This document shows positions 5,301-13,241 of a stretch of 64,000 nt of DNA, piece after piece. The translations under genes and the position numbers were made by a program. Source of the DNA: Mariprofundus ferrinatatus (lineage in GTDB: Bacteria; Pseudomonadota; Zetaproteobacteria; Mariprofundales; Mariprofundaceae); assembly GCF_002795825.1 (NCBI RefSeq), contig NZ_CP018800.1, forward strand, positions 434,001 to 498,000, read 5' to 3'. The notes beneath the pieces are model-generated. The model worked only from the letters and a program-made list of their open reading frames with translations. It was not told the origin of the DNA and searched no databases. Positions within the stretch are counted from its first letter, which is position 1, and every line of letters starts with the position of its first letter.

Positions 5301-7799
5301 GTGACTTACAGTCTGCTGACAGGCCAAGGCTACTCCGAAAACATCGAACCGGACGAAGATCATCCTGTTCTTGTTTTTGAGTCGGGTGCACATGCGGTTT
5401 ACTGGCTGGGTATCGTTGAAGATACAGCTTTCCGCTGCAATGCATATCTGATCCGAAACGGTGATGCGGCCATTCTGGTCGATCCGGGTGGAATCAACGC
5501 ATTCGATCAGGTCTGTACGCGTGTAAGCCACATTTTACCTCCGGGCAAAATCACCGGCATGATTCTCTGTCACCAGGACCCTGATGTGGCAGGCTCCATG
5601 GTGAGGTGGCTTGCCATCAATCCAGCAATGCAGGTTTATTCCACGCCACGAACACATGTGCTGCTTCCTCATTACGGGAAAAGTGACTATCTGGCATATG
5701 ATGTCGAAAAGAACCCTCGCTTCCGTCTTCCCGATGGCAGGGAGCTGCTATTTATTCCTGCTCCATTTCTTCACTTTCCGGGCGCTTTTGTTACCTATGA
5801 TACTGCTTCGGGGCTGCTTTTTTCAGGGGACATCTGGGCTGCACTTGATACTGACTGGCACCTTGTTGCGGAATCCTTCGATGCACATGTGCCCAAGCTG
5901 AATCTGTTCCACAAGGATTATATGGCATCCAACAGGGCCACCCGTGGTTTTGTAGCCAATATATCCCACCTGGAGATTAATGGCATACTGCCACAGCACG
6001 GCTCACTGATCTGCAGTCATCACGTCGATGCTGCACTTGAGTATCTGGAAACTCTTCAATGTGGCATTGACCTGACATACTCAACTGAGTCTTCCCATGA
6101 AGAGTCAGTGTCAGATGCTGTTGGGGATATTGAGACTGAATTCGAAGCAGAACCAGAAGCATCAAATGAGCAGTTCGGTGATGAAGCTGATTATGCTCAG
6201 GCGAGTATGCTTGAGACCCTGAACAAGAGGGTCAGGCTTTTGCAGGAGGCACTCAGTCAGTCGGAACGGCTTGCTGCCCTCAGGGAGCGAGCTGTGCGTG
6301 ATCTGAAGCTTGCAGAGCGGAAATTGCAGGAGAGTTCCTTGCGCCTTTCCGAGGCGCAGGCCATTGCACATATCGGCAACTGGGAATGGGATATCGTTCG
6401 TAACGAGCTTCGCTGGTCCGATGAGATTTATAGAATCTTCGGCCTTAAACCTCAGTCGTTTGATGCTACCTACGAGGCGTTTATAGGCTCAGTCCATCCT
6501 GATGATCGTCAGATGGTTCAGGATACGGTTCAGCTTGCACTGGATGAGATGGAGCCCTATAGCATAGATCACCGGATTGTCTGGCCAGACGGAACTGTGC
6601 GCATCGTGCATGAGCAGGGGCAGGTGCAATATGATGAGAGCAACAAGCCGCTTCGTATGATCGGGGTGGTGCAGGACATCAGTGAGCGCAAACAGGGCGA
6701 GGAGACGTTGCGTCGAAGCAATCTGCTGATTAAGTGTATTGAGCAGTTGCAATCGAGATTCATTTCGCATGGGGATGATCCGGTTACGCTTTACAGGGAT
6801 TTTCTCGGCGATTTACTGACATTGACCGATAGTGAATACGGTTTTTTTGGCGAAGTGTTGGCTGACCCGGGAGAGCGACCATATCTAAAGGTGTTTGCGC
6901 TGAGTAATCATGTTTGGGATGATGAGAGTCAGGCACTTTATGATGCTGTTCGTGAAAAGGGGTTTGAATTCCGCAACCTGAATACGCTAATTGGTCGTGT
7001 GATCTCAAGTGGTCAGCCGGTCATTACCGGTGATCCTGCAAGTGATCCTCGTCGTGGTGGCATGCCCAGGGGGCACCCTCCGATTCATACGTTTGCCGGC
7101 ATCCCTGTCTATTACGGAGATCGTCTTGTTGGTGAGGTCGGTTTGGCGAATCGTGAGGGTGGCTTTGATCAGCAACTGCTGGATTATATGGCGCCGGTTA
7201 TTATGGCGTGTGGGCAGATTATTATAGCACGACAGGAGCAAGTGGCCAGGCGGGCCGCAGAGAAGGCGCTGGAAAAACTGGCAAGCATGGATGGCCTGCT
7301 GCATATCCCCAACCGAAGAAGCTTCGATGAGTATTTGCATCATGAGTGGAGAAGGGCCATGCGCTATCAAACACCGGTTTCTCTTTTCATGATCGATATA
7401 GATCACTTTAAACGCTATAACGACAGCTATGGTCATCAGGCTGGTGACGACTGCCTGATTAAAGTCGCCAAACTGATTCAGGAAAGCCTGCGCCGACCGA
7501 CCGATATGGTTGCCCGATATGGTGGCGAAGAGTTTGTCTGTATTATGCCGGACACCTCCCTTGATGGAGCAGTTCCTGTCGCTAAGGCCATCATGCATGG
7601 CTTGCAGATGAAAAAAATGACTCACGAATCTTCACCTGTCGCTAGGCGTGTCACGGTGAGTATTGGCGTGGCCACAATAGTTCCTGGCAAGGATGTCGTG
7701 GCCTCAGACCTGGTTAAGCTGGCGGACAGATACCTCTATCAGGCCAAATCGTCTGGAAGAAACCGCATTGTCACCGAAAAAGATACCATTACATTGTAA
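5301..7799 (+). CDS. Diguanylate cyclase with metallo-beta-lactamase, PAS and GAF sensor domains
   Basis: An 832-residue fusion. Residues about 15-260 are a metallo-beta-lactamase fold close to flavodiiron and oxygen-binding di-iron proteins, with a full set of candidate iron ligands: His91, Asp93, Asp95, His158, Asp177, His233. A coiled coil (about 300-345) leads to a PAS domain (about 350-470), a GAF domain (about 480-650) and a GGDEF domain (about 665-830). The active site GGEEF (741-745) is intact and RPTD five residues before it is the product-inhibition I-site. It should make cyclic di-GMP in response to oxygen or another ligand bound by the di-iron site (inference). I chose the GTG at 5301 because AGTGGAGG lies eight bases upstream; the GTG at 5286 is inside that ribosome site. 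Confidence 0.9.
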   Translation: MTYSLLTGQGYSENIEPDEDHPVLVFESGAHAVYWLGIVEDTAFRCNAYLIRNGDAAILVDPGGINAFDQVCTRVSHILPPGKITGMILCHQDPDVAGSMVRWLAINPAMQVYSTPRTHVLLPHYGKSDYLAYDVEKNPRFRLPDGRELLFIPAPFLHFPGAFVTYDTASGLLFSGDIWAALDTDWHLVAESFDAHVPKLNLFHKDYMASNRATRGFVANISHLEINGILPQHGSLICSHHVDAALEYLETLQCGIDLTYSTESSHEESVSDAVGDIETEFEAEPEASNEQFGDEADYAQASMLETLNKRVRLLQEALSQSERLAALRERAVRDLKLAERKLQESSLRLSEAQAIAHIGNWEWDIVRNELRWSDEIYRIFGLKPQSFDATYEAFIGSVHPDDRQMVQDTVQLALDEMEPYSIDHRIVWPDGTVRIVHEQGQVQYDESNKPLRMIGVVQDISERKQGEETLRRSNLLIKCIEQLQSRFISHGDDPVTLYRDFLGDLLTLTDSEYGFFGEVLADPGERPYLKVFALSNHVWDDESQALYDAVREKGFEFRNLNTLIGRVISSGQPVITGDPASDPRRGGMPRGHPPIHTFAGIPVYYGDRLVGEVGLANREGGFDQQLLDYMAPVIMACGQIIIARQEQVARRAAEKALEKLASMDGLLHIPNRRSFDEYLHHEWRRAMRYQTPVSLFMIDIDHFKRYNDSYGHQAGDDCLIKVAKLIQESLRRPTDMVARYGGEEFVCIMPDTSLDGAVPVAKAIMHGLQMKKMTHESSPVARRVTVSIGVATIVPGKDVVASDLVKLADRYLYQAKSSGRNRIVTEKDTITL

Positions 7800-7847
7800 T
7801 GGTTTATAAAAGGTCGAAATATTGGTGGTGATGTGCTGAAGAGAAAC

Positions 7848-7890
7848 GAAAAGGCCTGCCGAGGAGGGGAGGGGGTTGGCAGGCCTTCGT
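7848..7890. terminator. Bidirectional terminator between convergent genes
   Basis: AAGGCCTGCC (7851-7860) pairs with GGCAGGCCTT (7878-7887) around a 17-base loop. The AAAA before it supplies the T run for minus-strand transcripts; the plus-strand side has only CGTTAG. It lies between the GGDEF gene and the small secreted-protein gene. Confidence 0.65.
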
Positions 7891-7982
7891 TAGTTGTTGA
7901 TACGATTATAGTCGCAACGGAACCATTAAGCAACCAGTCCGCGATGCTTATTTAGAAGCAACCTCATATTGGTTGGAAAAGT

Positions 7983-8321
7983 CTACTCCAGCCAAGGAAG
8001 TCGGTTATTGATCTCTTTCCACTCCTTGGTGCGCGGGTCTCGTCTCTGTTTGCCTTCCTGGCCCGGAGGGGTATCTGAGCTCCACCCCTCTTTTTTTCCG
8101 CTGTCCCATCCCTGAGGACGCTCTTTATTCTTGTCTTTATATTTGTGGCTCTTTTCATGTCTGTTTCGCCGGTCTTTATCCCAGCCGTCTTTGTCGCTGT
8201 CCTTATCCCCCTTCTGCCAGCCAGGCGGGGAGTTTTTCGCGGAAGGGTCGGCTTGGACTTCAACTGTTGTGAATAGGTAGGCTGAAAACAGTAGTGCTAT
8301 GATGAGAGATAACAGTTTCAT
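7983..8321 (-). CDS. Small secreted charged protein, unknown function
   Basis: A 112-residue protein I cannot assign. The first 24 residues are a signal peptide (MKLLSLIIALLFSAYLF..., cleavage likely after VQA). The mature chain is very hydrophilic, rich in Lys, Asp and Trp, with repeated PPGWQKG, DGWDKD, QGWDSGKKEGW phrases; an amphipathic coil or a mineral or polyanion binding surface is possible but not shown. The ATG at 8321 is preferred since GGAGG lies nine bases upstream; the frame is open to 8414. It converges on the GGDEF gene, with a terminator between, and is divergent from the glycine-zipper lipoprotein gene. Confidence 0.65.
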   Translation of the reverse strand: MKLLSLIIALLFSAYLFTTVEVQADPSAKNSPPGWQKGDKDSDKDGWDKDRRNRHEKSHKYKDKNKERPQGWDSGKKEGWSSDTPPGQEGKQRRDPRTKEWKEINNRLPWLE

Positions 8322-8497
8322 GGTCGGGCCTCCGTTTTGTAATTTACGCAATCTGATTATAGACCATAAATCAACCTGTTGGCGAATTGGCTTGGGGTTT
8401 CCGTATGGCATCATCTATAATAAGCCTACGGTATGTAATATCTCCGTAGTTCATGGCTGTTGGGGCGGTTGAACTGTGGAGATCAGGAGGTGTGGAT

Positions 8498-8959
8498 ATG
8501 AAAAAGATGCTATCTCTGATGTTGATGACGCTGTTCATGATGCCTGTATCAGGTTGCTCCAGCTACAGCGAGAGACAGCAGGCGGGAGCAGTCATGGGTG
8601 GTGCACTTGGCGGCGTATTGGGTTCCAATGTCGGGCGCGGTGAAGGTCGGACAGCTGCCATTATTGCCGGAACCCTTCTCGGTGCAGTGATTGGTAGCGA
8701 AATCGGAAGCTACATGGACAAGACTGATGAACTTCAGGCACAGCGTGCGCTTGAGATGAATCGTGACATGCAGGCCAGTCAGTGGCGCAACCCTAATACA
8801 GGCGCCGATTTCTCGACAATGCCGACCAGCACCTATCAGCAGCCATCAGGCCAGTACTGCCGTGAATACCAGACGGATATTGTTGTTAATGGCAGGAAAG
8901 AGGTGGGCTACGGCACCGCTTGCCGTCAACCCGATGGCAGCTGGAGTATCAGCCGATAA
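8498..8959 (+). CDS. Glycine-zipper 2TM lipoprotein (17 kDa surface antigen-like)
   Basis: A 153-residue outer-membrane-type lipoprotein. The signal ends in the lipobox PVSGC (Cys near residue 19). Residues about 27-70 are a glycine zipper: GAVMGGALGGVLGSNVG and AGTLLGAVIGSEIGSYMD, the 2TM domain of the Rickettsia 17 kDa antigen family. A soluble tail follows with two cysteines (YCREYQ and TACRQPDGSW) as in the family, where the last segment forms a small beta domain. The role in the family is envelope integrity, poorly defined. The start at 8498 follows AGGAGGTG by six bases; the frame is open to 8453 but without a ribosome site. Confidence 0.85.
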   Translation: MKKMLSLMLMTLFMMPVSGCSSYSERQQAGAVMGGALGGVLGSNVGRGEGRTAAIIAGTLLGAVIGSEIGSYMDKTDELQAQRALEMNRDMQASQWRNPNTGADFSTMPTSTYQQPSGQYCREYQTDIVVNGRKEVGYGTACRQPDGSWSISR

Positions 8960-9048
8960 CCATGCCGGCAGATGGCATATACCAGCATGAAATTATTTTC
9001 ATAGTTGGTTCACAGCGGCCTAACAAACCATCCGTAATGTTCACATTG

Positions 9049-9095
9049 TCCGGAGCGGTTTTTTCCTCCCCTCCCTCCTAATCCCCCCTCCGGAC
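9049..9095. repeat. Inverted repeat enclosing a polypyrimidine tract
   Basis: GTCCGGAG (9049-9056) and CTCCGGAC (9088-9095) flank 31 bases that are nearly all C and T on the plus strand, so the minus strand carries GGGGGG, GGAGGG and GGGG runs. It lies in the 213-base gap between two convergent genes (8960-9172), which holds no gene I can see. It may form a G-quadruplex or a weak terminator. Confidence 0.4.
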
Positions 9096-9123
9096 ATAAG
9101 TTTTCCTCGTGTTGAGAAGTGCA

Positions 9124-9155
9124 AACAAGGCCCCGGCAGTACCCGGGGCCTTGTT
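9124..9155. terminator. GC-rich terminator hairpin
   Basis: AACAAGGCCCCGG (9124-9136) pairs perfectly with CCGGGGCCTTGTT (9143-9155), six-base loop, followed on the plus strand by TGTTTGTG. It lies 17 bases beyond the stop codon of the minus-strand NYN gene, and may serve both that gene and the lipoprotein gene. Confidence 0.7.
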
Positions 9156-9172
9156 GTTTGTGCAGGCTGGGG

Positions 9173-9994
9173 CTACTCCTCTTGCGAGAAGCTTTTGATA
9201 ATGTAACCGCCAGATTTTTCATCCAGTTCAAGCTCAAGCAGGCCGCGCGACTGAGCCTCGTCGAGTAGTTGGCCAAAGCTCTTAAAGCCGTGGTAACCCT
9301 CTGAGAAGCCGGGCTGGCGACGTTTAAGTGTCTGTTTGACCATCGATCCCCACACCTTCTCCTCTTCGCCGCGCTCCTTGAAGAGGTCTTCCACTGTTGC
9401 CATGACCAGATCGATGCCCTCCTGCTTCAGGGTATCAGCATCCACATCTGCACTTGCACTTTTGCTCTTCGGTTTGGTGGAGGAGCGCCTGCGCCTGGAC
9501 TTCCCTTTGCTCTCCGAGTCGCGAACCAGGTCGTCGTAATAGATGAATTCGTCGCAGTTTGAAGTGAGCAGATCAGAGGTGGAGTTTTTCACGCCGACGC
9601 CGATCACCACCTTGTCATTTTCTCGCAGCTTGGAGACCAGCGGTGAAAAGTCGGAGTCACCACTGATAATAACGAAGGTATCGACATGTGCTTTGGTGTA
9701 GCAGAGGTCGAGCGCATCCACGACCATGCGTATGTCGGCTGAGTTCTTGCCGCTCTGACGTACATGCGGAATTTCGATCAGTTCAAATGAGGCTTCGTGC
9801 ATCGGCGCCTTGAATTTCTTGTAGCGCTCCCAGTCACAATAGGCCTTCTTGACGACGATGTTGCCCTTAAGCAGAAGTCGCTCCATCACCTTCTGGATAT
9901 CAAATGCTGAATATTTGGCATCCTGCACTCCGAGGGCGACATTTTCGAAATCACAGAACAGTGCCATGCTACGGGTATTGTTTTTATCACTCAT
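9173..9994 (-). CDS. NYN-domain (LabA/DUF88-like) protein with OST-HTH/LOTUS domain
   Basis: A 273-residue protein. Residues about 10-165 are a PIN-like NYN domain: MALFCDFENVALG with the first acidic residues, SADIRMVVDALDL and ISGDSDFSPLV supply the conserved aspartates that hold metal in this RNase fold. A basic low-complexity linker (SKGKSRRRRSSTKPKSKS) follows, then an OST-HTH/LOTUS domain (about 195-270, with KRRQPGFSEGYHGFKSFGQLL) that binds RNA, including G-rich RNA, in its family. Together this suggests an RNA-targeting nuclease or binding protein. The ATG at 9994 is preferred for its TGGAG eight bases upstream. It is downstream of a CvfB-like RNA-binding gene on the same strand. Confidence 0.85.
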   Translation of the reverse strand: MSDKNNTRSMALFCDFENVALGVQDAKYSAFDIQKVMERLLLKGNIVVKKAYCDWERYKKFKAPMHEASFELIEIPHVRQSGKNSADIRMVVDALDLCYTKAHVDTFVIISGDSDFSPLVSKLRENDKVVIGVGVKNSTSDLLTSNCDEFIYYDDLVRDSESKGKSRRRRSSTKPKSKSASADVDADTLKQEGIDLVMATVEDLFKERGEEEKVWGSMVKQTLKRRQPGFSEGYHGFKSFGQLLDEAQSRGLLELELDEKSGGYIIKSFSQEE

Positions 9995-10016
9995 AATAAA
10001 CTCCAGGAAAGGGGGC

Positions 10017-10049
10017 ACTGTTCATTATAGCATATGAGAGGTGAACAGT
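10017..10049. repeat. Inverted repeat between two RNA-related genes
   Basis: ACTGTTCA (10017-10024) and TGAACAGT (10042-10049) are perfect eight-base arms 17 bases apart, in the 67-base gap between the CvfB-like gene and the NYN gene. No T run follows on the minus strand, so it is not a convincing terminator; a mRNA hairpin or operator is possible. Confidence 0.4.
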
Positions 10050-10061
10050 ATCGGGTTGCAA

Positions 10062-10913
10062 TTACTTGGTGGCCCAGGCTTTGAGCAGACGAATGCCATC
10101 CGCTTCAATGGTGATCTGCTTCTTTTTGTAGAGCGAGCCGACCGCTTTTTTGTACATCTTCTTACTGATATGGAAGCGCGCCTCGATCTCATCCGGCGAA
10201 CTTTTGTCGGTGACAGGGATGAAGCCTTCGCTCTTTCTTAATTCGCGCAGGATTAGTTGCGAAATATCATCGGTCTTTTCGGATGCCCTCAGGTGCAGGC
10301 AGAGATCAATACGCCCATCCTCACGGATGTTTTTAATATACCCCTGCATGCGCTGGCCACGACGCAGCGGTCGCGCCACCTCGTTATTGTGCAGAAGTCC
10401 CCAGTAGGTGTTGTTGACGATCACCTGATAACCGAGGTCACTTTTGTTGGCGATAAAAAGAGATACCTCTTCACCTGCCTCAAGCTCACCTTCTGATTCG
10501 CGGTAGAGAAAATCATCGAGCAGGGCGGAAGCGACGATGCGATCACTATCCTCATCGATATAGATGCGGACCACATAGGATTTTCCCTCTTCCATACGTG
10601 GTTTCTGTTCCGAGAATGGCACCAGCAGATCTTTCGGCAGTCCCCAGTCAAGGAACGCCCCCATTCGAGTGACTTCCACCACTTTCAACAGTGCGAATTC
10701 ACCAACCATGGCCATTGGCCTTTCCGTGGTGGCAATCAGGCGATCCTCAGAGTCGCGGTAGATGAACACTTCAAGGTCATCACCGACATGACATGGAACC
10801 GGAACATAACGGATCGGCATCAGAATCTCGCCCAACTCGCCGCCATCGAGATAGACACCGAAATCAAGCTCTTTGACCACTTTCAGGCTGTTAAGGCGAC
10901 CGATATCCGTCAT
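10062..10913 (-). CDS. CvfB/YitL-like protein with S1 RNA-binding domains
   Basis: A 283-residue protein of the CvfB family: three tandem S1-type OB folds followed by a winged helix. Segments KELDFGVYLDGGELGEILMPIRYVP (first fold), EVTRMGAFLDWGLPKDLLVPFSEQ (second), and VNNTYWGLLHNNEV ... GYIKNIREDGRIDLCL (third) match, and the C-terminal FHISKKMYKKAVGSLYKKKQITIEADGIRL is the winged helix. In Staphylococcus CvfB binds RNA and affects virulence gene expression; the function elsewhere is unknown. The ATG at 10913 has AGGA eight bases upstream. The upstream frame to 11213 is antisense to the methyltransferase gene and is not counted. Divergent from that methyltransferase. Confidence 0.88.
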   Translation of the reverse strand: MTDIGRLNSLKVVKELDFGVYLDGGELGEILMPIRYVPVPCHVGDDLEVFIYRDSEDRLIATTERPMAMVGEFALLKVVEVTRMGAFLDWGLPKDLLVPFSEQKPRMEEGKSYVVRIYIDEDSDRIVASALLDDFLYRESEGELEAGEEVSLFIANKSDLGYQVIVNNTYWGLLHNNEVARPLRRGQRMQGYIKNIREDGRIDLCLHLRASEKTDDISQLILRELRKSEGFIPVTDKSSPDEIEARFHISKKMYKKAVGSLYKKKQITIEADGIRLLKAWATK

Positions 10914-11024
10914 CTGATTATCCTCACTCTTTGCATGAGGCGGACAGTACACATAAATGGCTCCGTCTGCATTGAAGAGTTCAGCGGCTTTGCGAGGGAG
11001 GCTTTGGCAGTTAGGTTTCTCGCC

Positions 11025-11567
11025 ATGTCTGACTCCGGTTCTGAAATCGCAGTAGCCTTGGTGCATCACCCGGTTCTCACCCGTTCGGGCGAGACAGGCA
11101 CTACTGCGATCACCTCCATTGATGTGCACGATTTCGCACGAAGTTGTGCCTTTTATGATATTGCCCCCGTTTATCTTGTGCATCCGGCTGATGGCATGCA
11201 CGCACTGATCCACGATATGACCGACTACTATTTGAACGGTGCCGGGGGCGAACGCAATCCGGCCCGCCGCGAAGTGCTGCAGGCTGTTCGTTGTGTCAAA
11301 TCACTTGCTGATATCGAGGGGCTGGGTGAGTACAAGCTCTGGTATACATCGGCGACCCCGCCGGAAGGTGCGATAGTTGATCCTGCCGATATACCGAAAA
11401 TGGGCGGAAAACATCTGATTGTATTCGGAACCGGCTGGGGTCTGGATGCAGAAAAGATGCCGGATGCAAATGGATGGTTGTCACCGATAGAAGGTATCGG
11501 TAAAGTGCGCCACCTTTCTGTACGGGCTGCCTTGGCGATTTATCTGGATCGACTTGGAAAACGTTGA
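11025..11567 (+). CDS. RNA methyltransferase (RNA_Me_trans, TrmD-associated family)
   Basis: A 181-residue protein of the family Pfam calls RNA_Me_trans, a SPOUT-like S-adenosylmethionine-dependent methyltransferase. Hallmarks are VALVHHPVL at the start, TAITSIDVHDFARSCAFYDI in the middle and HLIVFGTGWGLDAE near residue 140. The exact RNA substrate is not known. In many proteobacteria this gene lies between trmD and rplS. Here rplS does follow (43 bases later) but rpsP, rimM and trmD are missing, so the operon has been split. I take the ATG at 11025; the frame stays open upstream, antisense to the CvfB-like gene, with no better ribosome site. Confidence 0.82.
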   Translation: MSDSGSEIAVALVHHPVLTRSGETGTTAITSIDVHDFARSCAFYDIAPVYLVHPADGMHALIHDMTDYYLNGAGGERNPARREVLQAVRCVKSLADIEGLGEYKLWYTSATPPEGAIVDPADIPKMGGKHLIVFGTGWGLDAEKMPDANGWLSPIEGIGKVRHLSVRAALAIYLDRLGKR

Positions 11568-11610
11568 AATATATGGGCCTGACAGGGGTTAAGTTTGGAG
11601 GCAAAACAAA

Positions 11611-11979
11611 ATGCGTGCACTGGATGATGTAACTAAAGATCAGCTGCGTGATGATATTCCGTCTTTTCGTGAAGGCGATACCGTCCGCGTAAACGTACGT
11701 CTTATCGATTTCAAGGACACCAAGCAGGGTGTGGTCAGGACCGAGCGTCTGCAGGCCTATGAGGGTGTTGTTATCGCCCGCCACAACAATGGTATCTCCA
11801 GCAGCTTCACTGTTCGTAAGATCTCTAACGGTGTTGGCGTTGAGCGCGTATTTCCACTGCACTCACCCATGCTGGAGAGCATCAAGGTAGTTCGTCATGG
11901 CCGTGTTCGTCGTGCCAAGCTCTACTATCTGCGTGAACTGCGCGGTAAGGCAGCTCGTATCCGCGAGCGTCGTTACTAA
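11611..11979 (+). CDS. rplS: 50S ribosomal protein L19
   Basis: A 122-residue protein matching bL19 over its length: the [15 protein letters not shown] start, [25 protein letters not shown] core and the basic end [23 protein letters not shown]19 sits at the 30S-50S interface. It is slightly longer than the usual 115 residues. A good ribosome site, TTGGAGG, precedes the ATG by about nine bases. Downstream is a strong terminator. The usual trmD operon partners are not next to it; only the RNA_Me_trans gene precedes it. Confidence 0.96.
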   Translation: MRALDDVTKDQLRDDIPSFREGDTVRVNVRLIDFKDTKQGVVRTERLQAYEGVVIARHNNGISSSFTVRKISNGVGVERVFPLHSPMLESIKVVRHGRVRRAKLYYLRELRGKAARIRERRY

Positions 11980-12011
11980 GAACAGCCTGGTTGTTATCGG
12001 CAACAGGATTT

Positions 12012-12039
12012 AAGGGGAGCCAATGGCTCCCCTTTTTGA
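12012..12039 (+). terminator. rplS: Rho-independent terminator of rplS
   Basis: AAGGGGAGCC (12012-12021) pairs with GGCTCCCCTT (12025-12034) around a tight AAT loop, and TTTTTGA follows. It is 33 bases after the rplS stop codon. Confidence 0.92.
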
Positions 12040-13110
12040 TTACGCTACAGTGGGTAGCGAGATGAAAAATGTTGTTCCCATGCCCTCATTGCTTTCCACC
12101 TCGATTTGACCGCCTATGTCGACTACGGCCCCATAAACGCTGGCAAGCCCTAGTCCGGTTCCTTTGCTCTCCTTGGTGGTGAAGAAGGCCTGGAATAGAT
12201 TGGCCTTCACTTTGTCACTCATGCCGCATCCGTTATCAGCGACGCTCAGGATGGCATTCCCGCTCCCTTTTTCTTTCATCAGCGATACAGTGACTTTCGG
12301 CTGGGTGGCGTTTGCTATTGCATCGCCTGCATTGAAAAGAAGGTTCAGTAGCACTTGCTCGATAGAGGTCGAAGTTGAGTGGACATGGAGGTGTTCATCT
12401 CCGGCCTCCACATTAAACTCCACCCTCTTGGGGAGGAGGGATCTTGCAACTGGTTCAAGCGCCTTCAGGCTGTCGCCAAGATTGATGCGCTTCGCTGCAG
12501 GGTTTCCATGGCGCAGGTAGTTCAACAGTGAAGTCAGCATATTGTTGGCAACCTGTGTCTGGGTATCGATATCATCGAGGTATTTCAGGGCGTTGCCGGA
12601 TGAATCCTTTTTTGCGAAGTAATTCGAACTGTTGATGATGTGAAGGACATTCTTCAGGTCATGGATGATGCCTGCTGCGGTCTTTCCAATCGTTTCCAGC
12701 TTTCTGGCATGGAAAAGCTCCGTCTCCATGCGCACGACGGTGCGAATATCACGAATCAGAACCAAGATCATTGTTTCCGATTCAGTCTCAATCGGATCAA
12801 GGCTTACAATGAGTGGAATCGTTTCTCCTGTCCGGTTGGTGCCCTCAAGTCGCATCGAGGGGTTCATAAGTCTCGGGACAGGGTTGTGCATGTAGGTATC
12901 GGTGAGATGCTGATGGTGGGCCCTGTGCTCCTCTGGAATGAGGTCGGAGATATTGGCGCCGATGAGTTCTCGAGGCGAATAACCGAAGATCTCATGGGCG
13001 GCATGGTTGGCAAAGGTGATGTTCAATTTACTGTTGGTGAGAATGACGCCGTCATGAAGCTTGCTTAAAACCGACAGCAGGCTGTTAAGATTCGTTTGTG
13101 TGTGGGGCAA
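12040..13110 (-). CDS. PAS-domain histidine kinase (NtrB-like)
   Basis: A 356-residue soluble sensor kinase. A PAS domain (about 10-125, with GVILTNSKLNITFANHAAHEIFGYS) is followed by a HisKA region with the phosphorylation site GIIHDLKN (His150) and a HATPase domain with N box NLLFNAGDAI, G1 box [10 protein letters not shown] and G2 box GTGLGLASVYG. No membrane segment is present, so it senses a cytoplasmic signal. No response regulator gene is adjacent, making it an orphan. The start codon is a TTG at 13110, supported by AGGAGAGG eight bases upstream. It is divergent from purL, with 131 bases that hold a palindrome and a promoter-like sequence. Confidence 0.88.
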   Translation of the reverse strand: MPHTQTNLNSLLSVLSKLHDGVILTNSKLNITFANHAAHEIFGYSPRELIGANISDLIPEEHRAHHQHLTDTYMHNPVPRLMNPSMRLEGTNRTGETIPLIVSLDPIETESETMILVLIRDIRTVVRMETELFHARKLETIGKTAAGIIHDLKNVLHIINSSNYFAKKDSSGNALKYLDDIDTQTQVANNMLTSLLNYLRHGNPAAKRINLGDSLKALEPVARSLLPKRVEFNVEAGDEHLHVHSTSTSIEQVLLNLLFNAGDAIANATQPKVTVSLMKEKGSGNAILSVADNGCGMSDKVKANLFQAFFTTKESKGTGLGLASVYGAVVDIGGQIEVESNEGMGTTFFISLPTVA

Positions 13111-13153
13111 GTGGCCTCTCCTGATTGTAATTAACCATGTATCTTAGCAAAGG

Positions 13154-13193
13154 TGTTCATGTGTGTGAACAGTGATCAGAAAGGGTGTATAAG
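13154..13193 (+). promoter_or_regulatory. purL: Palindrome and promoter-like sequence upstream of purL
   Basis: TGTTCA-tgtgtg-TGAACA (13154-13171) is a perfect inverted repeat. Its right arm overlaps a weak -35 (GTGAAC, 13165-13170), which is 17 bases before TATAAG (13188-13193), a good -10. This could be the operator and promoter of purL, about 50 bases before its start. It does not look like the E. coli PurR box. Confidence 0.4.
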
Positions 13194-13241
13194 ATTGACA
13201 TTTAGACTTGGTTTCATGGCCCTATGCAATAGAGTGCGGGT

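Noticed and set aside
10914-11213. N-terminal extension of the CvfB-like protein
   Set aside because: It lies antisense to the methyltransferase gene, and the CvfB family begins near the ATG at 10913.
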